From positions 808,501 to 872,500 of the forward strand of contig JAJFZO010000609.1 in NCBI GenBank assembly GCA_021397835.1: DNA of 64,000 nt. The letters are read 5' to 3'. Numbering within the stretch: position 1 is the first letter of the stretch; every line of letters starts with the position of its first letter. This document shows, in pieces, positions 1 to 20,913 of this stretch. The notes beneath the pieces are model-generated. The model saw only the letters and a list, made by a program, of their open reading frames with translations. It was not told the DNA's origin and made no database searches. The DNA is from Moringa oleifera (Eukaryota > Streptophyta > Magnoliopsida > Brassicales > Moringaceae). The position numbers and the translations under genes were made by a program.

Positions 1-640
1 CAATTGAAGGTAATAAGCTCAACGTTTCAATGCCGTCTGCCACACAAAACGGCAAAAGACACCAAAAAGGTTGAAATCATTGGTGTTATGTGAGATCCAA
101 AACCCTCTCTCCTGAATACACGTGAATATCCAAACACCAATAAAGGACATGCCACGTTTGCCCTCGGAAATCTTAGTAATCCAATAAGATGGTGCCACCT
201 CCGCAGATAACAAAACATTTCCAAATAAAACTTGCAGGTGCTACCGGTGACATCCATGCTTGCCCATCATGAGGATTTCTGGGATCCCCTTCATGAAAAT
301 GCCCTTGCTACACCCCGTAAATAACAAAAATGCCACTCCTTGTAGTAACAAGCAAGAGAGGGCTGAGGGCGAAATTTGTAAAAAGTGCCCATAAAATAAT
401 TGAGGCAGAAAGTGGGGAGGTCAGCCAAAAACAGAGAGACAAGGGAAGAGAACGAAACCAGAGTGGGTCCCATACACCCCAAGCTGCTGTCCCTTCCTCT
501 GTCTCTTCTCATCTGCTCCTTTCCACCACCTTCCAATTTCTCAGACTTCACTCTTTTTACTCTTTGTAGAGAGATAAAGAGTGCCAGGGGTTGTGTGACT
601 CTGCCTCTCTTCCAGCCATATATGCCTATATCTACAGGAC
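1..640 (+). promoter_or_regulatory. Promoter region of the CIA2-like gene
   Basis: Non-coding DNA upstream of the CCT-domain gene. Visible elements are a perfect G-box CACGTG at 119-124, a second ACGT core (GCCACGTTT) at 151-159, a CCAAT box at 181-185, and a weak TATA-like stretch (ATATAT) near 618-623 followed by pyrimidine-rich DNA. G-boxes are bound by bZIP and bHLH (including light-signalling) factors, which would suit a regulator of plastid biogenesis. That link is inference. The transcription start is not determined. Confidence 0.4.
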
Positions 641-1442
641 TCACCAACGGGTCTTTCCTTTTTATCTGCGCTTCTGCTCGTGACTTCTTTCTCTCTTTTG
701 CACAAAGGCTCCTTACCTTCTCTTTGTGTTGCTTCTTTCTATGCAAAAAACTTTCCCTTGTAGGGTAAGTTGTTCTCAGATATTTCTCTTTGTGATTTGC
801 CTACAACCTGGGATAAGACTCTGTTTATCTGGGTTTTTATAGGGTTTTGGAATTGTCTTGTTCTTCAAGCTTGAGAAAATGTCAAAACGCAAACAATAGC
901 TTAGTTTATATACTCTGAATCCGTTCTGTTGGGTTTTTCATTGTTGATGTTTTCCTTTCGAGTATAATTGCTCAGTGAAATGGATTGTCTTTATTTTGCT
1001 TCCATATAGAGAATTTTAAAGGAGAATCCAGTTTTAGAGCTTTTGGCTTTTTCTCCTTCTGTAATTCAGAACTTCTCGTTGTTGTACTTCAAGGGTTTAG
1101 GGTTTTGAGACTCTTTCTCTTCACCACCATTTCTTCCCACCGAGTAAATTTGTGCTCTTCTTGCAATTTGGTTGCAGACTTTTCCTCCTCATTCTTCGAC
1201 CACCAGGTTTTCTGAAGCATGTACAGGTGTTAGAAATTTATGTTTCACATGTACTGTCTCCCAATCCTAGCTTGAATTCTCTCTGAATTTCGGGTTCTCT
1301 TTCGTTTCCAATCCTGATTTCTGCATCCTTTTGAGTGCTTCTCAAATGGGCTTCCCTCAGACCCCAAAATTTCTAGAGGATCTGTTCTCCTAACTCTTGA
1401 ATTCCGCAGCTACTTTTGGTCTTCTACTCCGTATTATTTACA
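641..1442 (+). other. Probable 5' leader of the CIA2-like gene, with a candidate leader intron
   Basis: There is no long conserved ORF here. A strong donor (G|GTAAGT) lies at 764/765 after a CT-rich putative leader exon. Possible acceptors lie near 1008 (CCATATAG), 1177 (GGTTGCAG) and 1410 (ATTCCGCAG). A leader intron before the coding exon is plausible, but which acceptor is used cannot be decided from sequence. An in-frame TTG lies nine codons upstream of the ATG. It is not needed, because the family N-terminus begins at the ATG. Confidence 0.35.
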
Positions 1443-3031
1443 ATGTCTTCGTGTCTAAGCGGAGGCGGAAGAACCTACGGGTTCGATCTCGAAATCGTCA
1501 AGTCTCCGTCGACCTCTACCAGAACTTCACAGACATCGTCGCCTTCCTCAACTCTCTCTGAAGCAAGCAATTCCCCGCTTGCAATTTCAACCAGAAAGCC
1601 TCGAACCCCTCGAAAACGGCCTAACCAGACATACAATGAGGCCGCTGCCCTCCTCTCCACTGCCTACCCCAACATATTCTCCGCCAAACACCTTACCAAG
1701 AATTCCCGCAAGTTCACCAAACCCCACGACTCTTTCTTTGATGACTCTCCCGAACTGCTGTTGCCTTTTCGCGCCATTGATGACTCCGTTTTCTTGCTTC
1801 ATCCACCGGTCCAAGGCAAATCCAGTTCCCTGGCCGAGCCAAAAGTCGCGAGTTTCGGTCAAAAGGCTTGCCAAAGTAGCAGCGGAGAAATGGAGATTGA
1901 TTCAACTGTGAATTCCATGGGATTGAGTGATGGGTATCAAGACGATTTCGATGCAGAGTCGATTCTCGATGAGGAAGTTGAGGAGGGGATAGATAGTATC
2001 ATGGGGAATCTCAGCGTGGATAAGGATGCGACTGATGGGTCTAATGCAGCATGCCACGGCGCCCAAATCTGCCGACACAATTCTTGGTATGGAAATCCAA
2101 TCGGAATCAGTTTCGGCGGGAAATTCGAATTCGGGTTTGGCATGAGGAGGGCGTTGAGGCATGTTGAGGACGGAAATTGGTGGTGTTTTCCTATCGTAGA
2201 TGTGCTCCAAATCTCACCGAAATTCAACACCACCACCACCTCCGGCACTACTAACAAGAGCACCGGCAACAGCAAGAAGCTTGCAGGTGCGGTCAAGAAA
2301 AAGAAAAAGGTGACGGAGAAACCGGTCACGGAATCAAAGAAACTGGAATCGGCCAAAGAGAATTCAAACGCAAAACCCAATGCTGGTTTGCTTCTTAAAT
2401 TGAACTACGATGAGATATTGAACGCTTGGTCCGGTCGTGCGTCGCCGTTTTCCGATGACGTGACCGGGTCCGATGCTGCAGGGAATGACGTCTCTGTATG
2501 TTTCTCATCTTCCAAACAGGGAATTCAAATCCCCTGACAGCTTTTGTATTAAACCATTTTTGGCATACATATGATGAAGTTCAGTAGTTCAATTAAATGA
2601 ATATTTATGAATAATAATAAAATAAAATAAATAAATTTAAAAAAGCTGCATTGCACGGGCATGTGGTGCAGAGCACTGAATCATTCCTCCTTGAACTCAT
2701 TTTTTTTGGGCAGGCCAGGCTGGCGCAAATCGATTTGTTCGCCGAGGGTGGAGGACTGAGAGAAGCTAGCGTGCTGCGGTACAAGGAGAAGCGGCGTACG
2801 CGTCTCTTCTCTAAGAAGATCAGGTACCAGGTGAGGAAAGTCAACGCCGATCGACGGCCCAGAATGAAGGTAAATAAATCCCTTGCCTTTGTGATCTCAT
2901 CAGGTTGTGTGGGTCCAACTTGATGTTGAATGGAATTGATAAGAATGTCGTGTCATTTGATAATTGACATTTGATGGATGCAGGGACGATTCGTGAGGAG
3001 GCCAAATTCTAACGCAAGTTCCCAAAGATGA
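1443..3031 (+). CDS. CIL: CIA2/CIL-type CCT-domain transcription factor
   Basis: The coding sequence has three exons, 1443-2495, 2714-2869 and 2984-3031, all with phase-0 GT-AG junctions. It encodes 418 aa. The start is the ATG of [14 protein letters not shown], the typical N-terminus of CHLOROPLAST IMPORT APPARATUS 2 and its paralogue CIL. Other family marks are [11 protein letters not shown] (about residues 74-84), an acidic centre (about 165-185), a Lys-rich stretch KKKKKV (about 285-290, a likely nuclear signal), and [11 protein letters not shown] (about 320-330). The C-terminal CCT motif (about 366-410) spans exons 2 and 3 and contains [16 protein letters not shown] and [16 protein letters not shown]. 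Family members act in the nucleus and raise expression of plastid protein-import and plastid ribosomal genes. Exon 1 reads 12 codons into intron 1 before a stop (2535-2537), so intron retention would give a protein without the CCT motif. CIA2 versus CIL cannot be separated with certainty. Confidence 0.93.
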
Positions 3032-6000
3032 AAAGCCAAGGGATGCCCTTTGAGTTCAGTCTTTTCAACTTGTCTTCTTTTTTTTTTTTTTTTTTTTTCC
3101 CCCCCTCTCTCTTCATACCTAAAGCATAAAAGAGATGGAGAGTAGTTATAAAGAGAGTAAGAGTAACCGGCAGTTGATTCTAATTTTGTCTCTGGAATAT
3201 GTTTTTTTTTTTTTGGTTTAATTTATATAAGCTTTTGCCCAAAAGTCCTGAATTGAATTCATATAATTGTTTTTCTTAATTAATTGATTATATTTACATA
3301 TTTTAGTATGAGATTTATATTGTTATTAAATTAAAAAATGATAATACGTAATAATTTAATAAAATTAGTAATCGAATTTATTTATTTATTTTTTAATTTT
3401 ATATCAATATAATAAATTGTTAAAATATTATTTTAATGCTTAACTTTCATATCAATAAAAACTTTTATTTCATTCACATTCAACAAAGCAAATACTCTAT
3501 AGTTTGCAACACAAACATTATGAAATGACTTAAATGCATTTTTAGTAATTGATGACACTATTATTGGTGAAATGCAATGCATTGCTATCTCTTTAATAAG
3601 ATAAAAAATGAATCAATATTTTAAGATATTATTATTGTCGTAAATAGCGTGAAAATGATCTAATTCATCCAAAGAACTTCAACACGTAATATCTCGTAGT
3701 GTTACGTATTTTATCTTTCACAATTGAGAAAGCTACCAACTGCTCTTTTATACAGACAAACAACTAATTAAAGTTTTGCTGTATAAATTCATATCATTAT
3801 GAGATATATTAAATAAAAAATAAGTATTATATCAAATTTTAATATTTACTTTATATTATTAAAAATTAATAAATCAAATTATGGTATATTAATTTAAATT
3901 AAATTAAATATTATCAAAAAATTTAAAAGTTAGAGATATTCAAATAAATTTTATCTTGAAATTTTTCAGAAATGTAAATAAATATTCAAATTACCATCAC
4001 AAAAAAGTTTTAAAATTTTTTAAATACTAAAAATATTTATATTTTAAATTTGTACTTTTGAAAAATTTAAAAATTCATAAAAGATAAATGTTACATCAAA
4101 AATTGTTCAAATTTAAAAAATAAATTCAAAATAAAGTAAAAAATTCATTCAAATTATTTTAAAGATATTTTAATAATAAAAATATTCTTAATTTTTCAAA
4201 GCTATTTGATGTTACATATATTACATGTATTTCATAACCTTAATTTCAACAACGAAATGAAGATTTAGACTGTAAATTGCATGTATTTATGATGTCGAAG
4301 GTAATTTTGATTTATAAGTAGCTTTTTCAATTTTAAATATTACTTTGAACAGTCTACATATTTAACAACAAACTTCAACTTTGATTTATGATGTTCTTTA
4401 TTTTTATTTTTTGTAAAAATATAATATTTGGAGCGGTTTTTAATTTTATTTGTAAATTTAAATTTATTAAATAAATTTAAATCATTAATATCAAATAATT
4501 TTTAATTTTAATAGTTTTTTTAAAAATTTAAGAAATATATAAAAATTAAGTTGAAATTTAAAATATATATAATGAAATGAGTAGTGCTATTGTCGCATTT
4601 CATGCAATTGGTAATATTTTAAAAAATTTAAGATAAAAATTAAAAAAAACTTAGTCTAAAATTGACTTATTACTTTTATATAGTTTTTTTAAATCTTATT
4701 ACACTAAATAAATCATATTTTAATTTTTTTTTAGAATGGATCTCATTTAAAACCAAATAATATTTATTAATTTTTAAAAAATTATTAAAATTTTTCAATA
4801 AAAATAGTGAAGCTCATTTAAAAATAGGACTTTACTTGAAAATGGGATCACTTAAAAATAAGACCTCATAACTTACTTAAAAATAAAGTTTACATCATTC
4901 AAAAGGGAGGTTCCACTCGAAAAAAAAAAAAAAAGGCCTTAGGTGATCGCCTCAGTCATCTGCCCTCGAAGCCACCCGTGATCACAAAGTAATCAGTCTT
5001 GCAAGTTCATACAACTTCAATATGTTGTCAACAAATATTCTAGCCCTTCTACTCTTGTATAAGAGTGAGAAATAACAATAAAGTGAGCATACTTAGATTA
5101 TATATATATGTATAATTTTTGCTTATAATTGATTTTAAAAAATTTTATTTGTTAAAAAAATCCAAAGTTATTAATTTAGTTGTTTTTAGCATCTTTTTTT
5201 TATTGAGAGGGTATTACTACCCCTAAATGATGTAAAATGGATACATTCCATTTTTTCTCTCTTTCATTGATAGTACAATAATATGAGTATTGTGCTGCCA
5301 GCTTTTCCCAATCACTCTCTCACTTTTTTTACTCTCCCTTGCGTTTCTCTCTCTATCTTTTTAATCTTTTTTTCTTTCTTCTTGTTACCTAAGATGCCAA
5401 ACCTTTTTTTCACTATTTCAAACCTCTTTTGTATCATAATCATCAATATTTGACGCAGATTGAAGCAACAAAATAAGATTTCTACTGTAGTTGGGTTCAG
5501 ACTTGGGTATTTGGTGTGAGAAAGAACTCATTTTTAAGATTTTTTTTTTTTTTTTTTACAATTTCAATGTATATTCAGATAGGTTCGAACCTATAATTGC
5601 ATAAGATAAGTTGTCTTTTTTCTTTTTTTTTTCTTTGTAGTATTTATATGTTATGATTTTCTCACTCATTCATAATTCTAGTGAGATAAGAGGACGAGTT
5701 CCATTTGAACCCATTAAGGAGGATGGTTCCTTATATGACTGTGGTGTGTAGATATGGCGTGTAGCTATGGTGTGTGAAGTTTTTAACAGCTAAATCTGAG
5801 ATTATGCAAACTTTTTCTTTTTTTTTTTAGCATAATATGAGCTTATATTAAATAAATCGCTATAGTGTGTGTTTTTAAGTGAGGTTTACATTCCAAGTGG
5901 GATATACATGAATTGAGTGCCTATTGAGGACTTTAATGTTAGTTAATAACATTAACTCAATTATAAATGTATTATGAAGTTACATGCAGGTTCAAGTGCA

Positions 6001-6052
6001 TGTTATTTTGGCTATCCTAATCATGTATGATTTATTATGTTACAAAAAGTGA
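3032..6052. other. AT-rich intergenic DNA
   Basis: This holds the 3' UTR of the CIA2-like gene at its start, then strongly AT-rich DNA without a supportable gene. Visible features are a T/C tract (about 3075-3112), many A/T homopolymers, a CT-rich stretch (about 5240-5350), and AGGTTCGAACCT near 5580. That last element resembles a tRNA B box but lies in AT-rich DNA with no cloverleaf around it. Old unrecognisable transposon debris is likely. Confidence 0.5.
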
Positions 6053-7894
6053 CACTACAAAAAAATCTAAAAATGACGACAAATATAGCGACAGACATAA
6101 TAAGTCGCTATTAGAATAGCGATAGGTTTGTTATAAATAAAAATATTAACATAATGATGAAATAATGACAAATTAACGACATACATTAGCGATAGACATT
6201 ATCTTTGTCGTTAAATTTATTTTTGATTATTTATATTAAATTTTAATTAGCTTAAAAATAGATTAGTGATTGAATTTTTATCGATTGCTAATCAAAGATG
6301 TAGCGACCACCAGGATTCAATCGCTAAGTAAGCAAGGGAGCCTAACGACCACCTCATGGGCAGTCGCCAAGGTTGCAAGCTTGCTACCTTTGAAGGCAAC
6401 CATGGCGACTAACTTAATTATTACCTTCAAAGGTAGCAATGGCCATCGAGACGGCAAGCTAGTTGCCTTCGAAGGCAGCCAGGCATGGTCGCTAGCTTGC
6501 TGCATTCGAAGGCAGCAAGCTAGTTACCTTCAAAGGCAACCATGCATGGCTCGTTACCAACTTGTTGCCTTCGAAGGCAGCCAAGCATGGCCGCTAGCTT
6601 GCTGCCTTCGAAGGCAATTAGACATGGTCGTCAAGGTAGCAAGCTAGCCACCTTTGAAGGTAACCATGCATGGCTGTGAAGCCAACAGGCTGATACCTTT
6701 TGAAGGCCATGCATGATCGCGAGGGTTGCCATGGCCATGAAGGCATCTATGGATGGCTGTTATGAAAGCCTCTATGTATGGCCACAAAGGCAACCATGGC
6801 TCCATGCATGGATGTGAAGGCAGCCATGGCCTTCGAAGGTAGTAGCCATGGCCACGAAGGCAGCCATGCATTGCTGATACAAAACCCTGCATACATGGAC
6901 GCAAACAGCCATGTCCTTCAAAGGTAGCAGTCATCGCCTTTGAATGTGGTATTCATCATCGTGAAAGCAGTTGTGGCCCCGAAGCCAGCCATGCGTAGGC
7001 TGGATTTCGCTTTCATTATCGAGTCAACGATGGACTTGACTTTAGACACTTAATTTCACTTCTAGAGAGTGTCATTTACTTTCGTCGCTAAGACATTATA
7101 AATTGAAGTCCTAATTTTTTTTTTCCTTTCGAATGAGCACCATTTCCTTTCCCTCCAATTCTCTTGCAATTTGTGCATTTGCCTATACAGCTTCCTAATC
7201 AGCTTCTCTAATCCTTTTCCTTTTGCCCACTCCCTTTTCAAAATACAATTCTCACCTAATTTATATGTTTTGAATTCAAAAAAAATTATATTTATTCTTA
7301 CAGATTATTTCGCAAAAAAAATTGTGATTCTTTTTCAAAATTCTTATGAAAATTTTGAAAGAATTAGGTAATACATATTCCTTCAGTTAATTTCTTAAGA
7401 ATTTTCTTCAAGTATTATATATTAATTTTATTAAAAAATAATATTTTATATACATACTTTCTCACTGAATATACTGTAAGAATTTTATAATTAACTTTCC
7501 AATAGAATTTTTGTTAGACTATTTTTTTAAAAAAAATTATCATAAAAATTAAAAATTACTTATTTTTACGTAAATATTCTGTTGAAAATACACAATCAAG
7601 ATTCTCATGGTATTTTTCATTGAAAATTTTTTAAATTTTTAAATTTTTATTATTCTTTATCTTTAATAAAAATAAATCACAAATAATTTTGTTTTCAACT
7701 TTCTCACGATATTTACAACAGAATATTCTTAAATCTTTTTTCAAATGTCATATTTTCTTGAAATTTTTCTTGAAATTTAAAATTCTCACTAATTATTATT
7801 TTTGTTGCAGTATTTTATGAGAAAATGATAATTTTTTTCCCAAAATTATTTTCGTCGGAATTTTTGGTAAAAATTATTTTGTTTTTTTGTAGTG
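6053..7894. mobile_element. Non-autonomous CACTA (En/Spm-type) DNA transposon
   Basis: The element starts CACTACAAAAAAA at 6053-6065 and ends with the exact complement TTTTTTTGTAGTG at 7882-7894, giving 13-bp perfect terminal inverted repeats of the CACTA type. The flanking triplets are TGA (6050-6052) and TTA (7895-7897), an imperfect 3-bp target duplication. Inside the left end are short repeats around (T)AGCGACA / AGCGATAG (about 6084-6200), typical subterminal repeats for these elements. No transposase is present in its 1.84 kb, so it would depend on an enzyme from elsewhere. The centre (about 6350-7000) is a GC-richer repeat block, listed separately. Confidence 0.8.
6345..6990. repeat. 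Internal degenerate tandem repeat of palindromic units
   Basis: This is a block of imperfect repeats built from small palindromes: GCCTTCGAAGGC, CCATGCATGG and GCTAGC. GCCTTCGAAGGCAGC or a close variant recurs at least four times between about 6465 and 6615, and more diverged CATGG/GAAGGC units continue to about 6990. Base composition is clearly richer in G+C than its surroundings. The open frames here (for example 6270-6647 + and 6644-6934 -) come from the repeat and show no protein family. Confidence 0.75.
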
Positions 7895-7984
7895 TTAATT
7901 TCATGAGGCTAACATGCATTAATTATGTTGCCATTATAATCAAATATCATGACTGGGTCCTGGAACCAATTATATTATTCAATT

Positions 7985-9420
7985 AATGCAAAAACTACTC
8001 TTTAAACTTTTGCATTTAGACTTGATATACCTAAAGGTCAAAAGATATATTTGCTCGTTACGATCATTATATGCAAGCAAAATGTGAGCCCTTTAAATCT
8101 TTCTTTCAAGTGATTACTATCAATTACGATGATTGACCTATTCATTAGATGAAACTTCCTTAAAAATTGCCCAAGTGCCATAAAAAAAATACTAAAAGTG
8201 ACCATTATCACTAGTTTTAATTTTGCTGATATATAACTAAATTGGGTCTCCATATGTCAAAAACACAACAAGTGCTTTTGCCTTTCAAATTTTATTATGC
8301 AGTATCTAAGTCTCATATATCTCTTTTATATCTCCAATTATATTCTTTGGTTTGATGATATGACCATTCACATAACTTTTAAGCCACAACTTTGATAATG
8401 ATTTACTTAACAATATGATCAATGAACTTTCCTCTAACATGCAACTTTGCTTTAAATCAAACCTTTAAATCTAGAAGAAGGCCATTTATTGACATCTCAC
8501 AACATGAAACTTCTAGTCACACTTAATCTCCTTACAAACTAGTTGAAATATAGACTTATTCAATTTTGTTATCCTAAACTCAAAATTTTCTAAATCTTAC
8601 TTGGAAAGAACTTGCCTCCAGTTAGACTATGTGTTAGAGCGATTGATTTTATTGTACATACTTTAATAATCAAGTACAATTCAACTATGATAATTATACC
8701 TTAGAATTTCATATGCCAAAACATTAGAATCATCATCACACTACACCCTAACTTTTTTAATGGCATGGTGTTATGGTTGCACATGATCGAAATTCCAAAT
8801 CATACCAAAACCATGCTCATTACACATTTTCAAAATAATATCATGATGTTCTTCTTCATTATGTTGGGTATGAGGAGTTGCGTACTCATATCCATCACCA
8901 GATTCCATAATTTCATGAAAGTTCATTTCATTCATCGTATAATCGATGTAGGCATCATGTGCATATCAATGGTCATGGGCTAGGACTGCATCATAATCAA
9001 TGGTGCATTTGCTTCATTACTTCTAGCACAAGGTCTAAATTGGTTAACTCTCATCGACATTTCATTATCTTCAATACAATAACATCTTTGACCAAGTATC
9101 AAGTAGTTGACATTCTTTAGTACCAATGAGTAAATGACCCTTTGAATATTAACAAGATGGTTAAAAAATTAGAATTTCATAGCGATATTGTTTGTGACCT
9201 TAATTTCTTCATAGTTGAGTATCGTCGATCCTAACCAATGTGTCTAACTTAATATAAAACTTGAAAGAATTCATTCCCATAAGTAATTGAACCTACTAAA
9301 GTAATTGAGTTTACTTGTAATTCTTTCTTATCATTAAACTTATGTGACACAATGAATGACCCATCATATCGAAAATTTAAATCATCTTCTTCCCATGATC
9401 TTTTAAATGATACCTGAACT
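7985..9420 (-). pseudogene. Decayed MULE (MuDR-type) transposase
   Basis: On the minus strand, 8250-8110 reads VIDSNHLKERFKG, matching the MULE transposase catalytic block (V-x-D-G-T-H-L-K-G-R/K-F-K-G). After a frameshift, 8090-7990 continues NDRNEQIYLLTFRYIKS, corresponding to the family's D-G-N-N-Q-I-Y-P-L-A-F-G-x-x-D-S. Upstream (about 9400-9290) a short frame reads FIVSHKFNDKKELQ, resembling the N-terminal part of these proteins. Stops and frameshifts between the pieces show it is dead. No terminal repeats were found. The core match is good. The outer limits are guesses. Confidence 0.55.
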
Positions 9421-12400
9421 CAAAAATTATTATCACCTGAAAATTACAAACTGCTTTGATTACGTTTCGAAAGCTCCTTTAGCTTGCAAAAGGTATAGCT
9501 CTAACGCTTGAGTTAATATATCAATCTTTAAATGGATATTAAAAAATCAAGAAAGAGATGTCTTTTATAGGCTCTGAAGCAGATCTCTAAGCCTTTATAG
9601 GTGGAAATCCTTGATTTGGAGGTGCCTTATGAAAGATTTTGGGTGAATATGATGGAGATGATATATGGAGATCTTGGGCATTAGTTATGGTAAATATTTC
9701 AAAAAATTCATGTTACTCTCGGATTTTCTGGGTAGTACAGTTACTAGTTGACTTGGTATTGTGTTTAGGTTAAGATGAACAATTAGAACTAATGAAAAGA
9801 GCATTACTTATCTTAGTCTCCTAAGCTAGGTTTTTACTAGTGGGATTGGAATCGTAGCTCTTTGTTGTGGCTGTCGGTACTCTATCCAAGTTGGGACTAA
9901 TGTTTGAGTTACGCTGAATGGTAGCTCAAACATCGAAAGCCTTAGTTGGTCTAGTTTTGTATGCATGATGTGGCTTTTCCAGATAATGACATAGATTTTC
10001 AGATAGGCAGAATACAATATATATATCAAAATCATTAGTGACTTTGCATCCCAAGTAACAAATTTATATTTTAATAAACTGATTGGCAGTCAAACAATAG
10101 AACAAAACTTGTCACAGTAACACATGATGAATTCATGATAATGTACGATGAACATGTAATAACGCGTGATGATCCCTTGGTGATACATGATGAACTCATA
10201 ATAAATGCACAAAAGACTCGCAATAGTGAATTATAGACATTATTCTCCAAAAATAATGATAGTTGAGTATTAAAGAAGTCTCCAAAATAATTGAATATGT
10301 ATGCTCCAACAAAATTTGACATCAAATTTCAAATGTTTCACAAAATGGAGTCATACTTAAAAGAATGTAAGAGATTCAATAAGATGTCTTTGTAGAATGC
10401 AATGTGATTAGCTTACAAAATGCAAAATGCAAAATGCAACATGGCCTTATAAGGACACTAATTTAGCATTTTTTGAGTGTTAAAAACATGCCTCAACCAA
10501 AAAAAAAAAAAAAAAATTGAAACAAACCCATCAACAATTAAATAGACAATCCACAATAACCACACATGCTTCTTAGCCACTAAAAAAGTAATTATCAAAA
10601 CTCAATTTTGAAATACAAAAAACTCATTAATAATAAGAAAGATTGACGAAGTGATTGTTTTGTAGACACTTTGAGAGCTACGAAGCAAAAAACGAATGTC
10701 AAGTTGATCTTTTTACTCATAAAAAAAGATCTTTTGACTAAATAATAAAAAAATAATACTTAAGAGTTTTAAATTGGACTTTTTTTTTTGAAGATAAAGA
10801 TAACTTTAAGGTATACGCAAAAAGAAATTACTTGTCTTTTTGTTCATTAATTATAAAAAGATAATTTTATTTAAAATTCAATAAAAAATATAAATAATTA
10901 AGTTATTAAAAATTAAATATTATGATAAACAACACTTTTTCACTAAATAAAGCAATTTCTTTAGTAAGAATTAGTAAATTTGAGTTGCATCCACAAAAGA
11001 CCACAAACAGTTTTAGAGTTTTCTTTTTGAAAAGTATTTGATGCTTTTTGAAATTATGAAAAGCTAGCGTCTCACTTGAATATCTTTAAGTTTATAAATA
11101 ATTTATTTTAAAAATATAATAACATTAAAATTTAATATACAAATTATAAATTTGAAAAATGAACTACTTAAATAATTAAAAATAAATAATGTAAAAATAA
11201 ATTTAGTTATAATAAAAAAAGAAAAAAGGATTTTATTGAACATTTAAATGTAGCTGGAAGAAAACATTTTTTGTATTTAAAAGGAATGCATAGAAAACTT
11301 TTGAAAAATGCAATTATTTGGAGTATTACCTATAAAATATATATAAATAATTAAAAAATATTTTAAATAAATGTTACACGAAACCCTAAAATTTAATCAT
11401 TTTCATCAAATAAATTTTAATTTTTAAAAAGTCTGCGATCAGTTCGTACCCTATTAATTTTTTTTTCTAAAAATCAAACCGTACTTTGAAACGATTATAA
11501 AAAATTAAGGATACTTTTATTATTGATTTATCTAAAAAATTACTCAAATAAATTTTATATTTTGTTTCTATTTCATCCTTCAAAATTGAATAATTTTTGA
11601 TTCACATATTATTTTTTATAAAGTTTTTAAAATTTTGAAGACAATTTTAAAAAATATATATTAATATTCAAAAATTTTCAAAATTTTTTTAAGAGAGCTT
11701 CAATATATCTTTGCATTTGTGATACTTTAACTCAAAATCTATTATAAAAATTTTTAATTTAAATATCTTTGATTTTTAAATTTTTGATAAGATTTAATTT
11801 GATCCAAATTAATAGATCAATATTTGTTTGTGAACTTTTTAAAAGTTAAAATTTATTTTAAAAAAAATTAAAATTTTGATATAATTTATATCTTTCAATT
11901 AATATATTGAAAAAATCAAATTATTATAAAACCAATAAAACATGAAAAGTCACCTCTAAATGGCAGTATATATATACATATATATATCCCATTTACTTTG
12001 ATATAAATCTCTATTTATATGTATAAAATTCCATATTGTTAATAAAACTATACTAGCAAACACATTTCACAAAATAGAGTCGTGGAAAAATAGAAGAGGC
12101 AGGCCCAACAAAAGTTTATAGAACTGACAATCTACCAAGTTTTAAGGAAGTTTCATTTGTTATTGAGTAGTTATCCTTAACCTATAAACAGTTTACAAGG
12201 TTTTCCCAGCCACTTGCCACACTTGATTAAGCCAACAGTCATTAACCTGCTTAACAAACAAATATTGAGAGACTAAATTGTTCATTTTTCCATCTCTACC
12301 ATTTAGATTCAACTCAATTTTTCTGACCAGAAAAGATTAACTTCACGAATTCCCAATCCAAGAGTCCCATACACAAAGATTAACAAGAAAAAATTCAGAT

Positions 12401-12815
12401 TGATTTATATGAAACTGGCCAACATATACACATTAAATGTCTGAAACAAACTTATCCACCTCATCCCAATCCTAGTACAACAAAAAGAACATCAATAATA
12501 AAGAAAAAAAATCCAAACAATTACAATAAAAAGATTCGCGTCATCAAAACATATTTTTAAGAGGGATAGTTCATTCTCTTGGATTATACGTAATGTCCAA
12601 AAAGATGTGACATCTTAAACAGTGACAAATAAAATATTCAACATAAAAACCAATATTTCTTTAAAAGTTTTTTCTTGAATATTTTTCTACACCAAACGTG
12701 CCACTGTTTATTTCCTCCTAAATCATCTCCATACATTGAGAATTACAACCAGTTCCCAAGTTTTTCTGAAAATGATACAGATGATTGGCAAGATCTACCC
12801 AACAGATGCACATGT
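9421..12815. other. AT-rich intergenic DNA and probable TAD2 3' UTR
   Basis: No gene is recognised between 9421 and about 12500. There are long A/T runs, including an A-run at about 10500-10517, and an alternating TA stretch near 11970-11990. From about 12540 to 12815 the sequence is less AT-extreme and is probably the 3' UTR of the minus-strand TAD2 gene. The exact poly(A) site is not determined. Confidence 0.4.

Positions 12816-20913
<8,098 letters not shown>

Noticed and set aside
1475..2380. Long minus-strand frames opposite CIA2 exon 1
   Set aside because: They are antisense shadows caused by codon bias and Ser/Thr/Pro-rich composition. No family match.
5575..5600. tRNA B-box-like AGGTTCGAACCT
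   Set aside because: No A box, acceptor stem or cloverleaf can be drawn in the AT-rich flanks.
6270..6934. Open frames of 125 and 96 codons on opposite strands
   Set aside because: Both are by-products of the palindromic repeat core of the non-autonomous CACTA element. Their repeats follow the DNA unit, not a protein fold.
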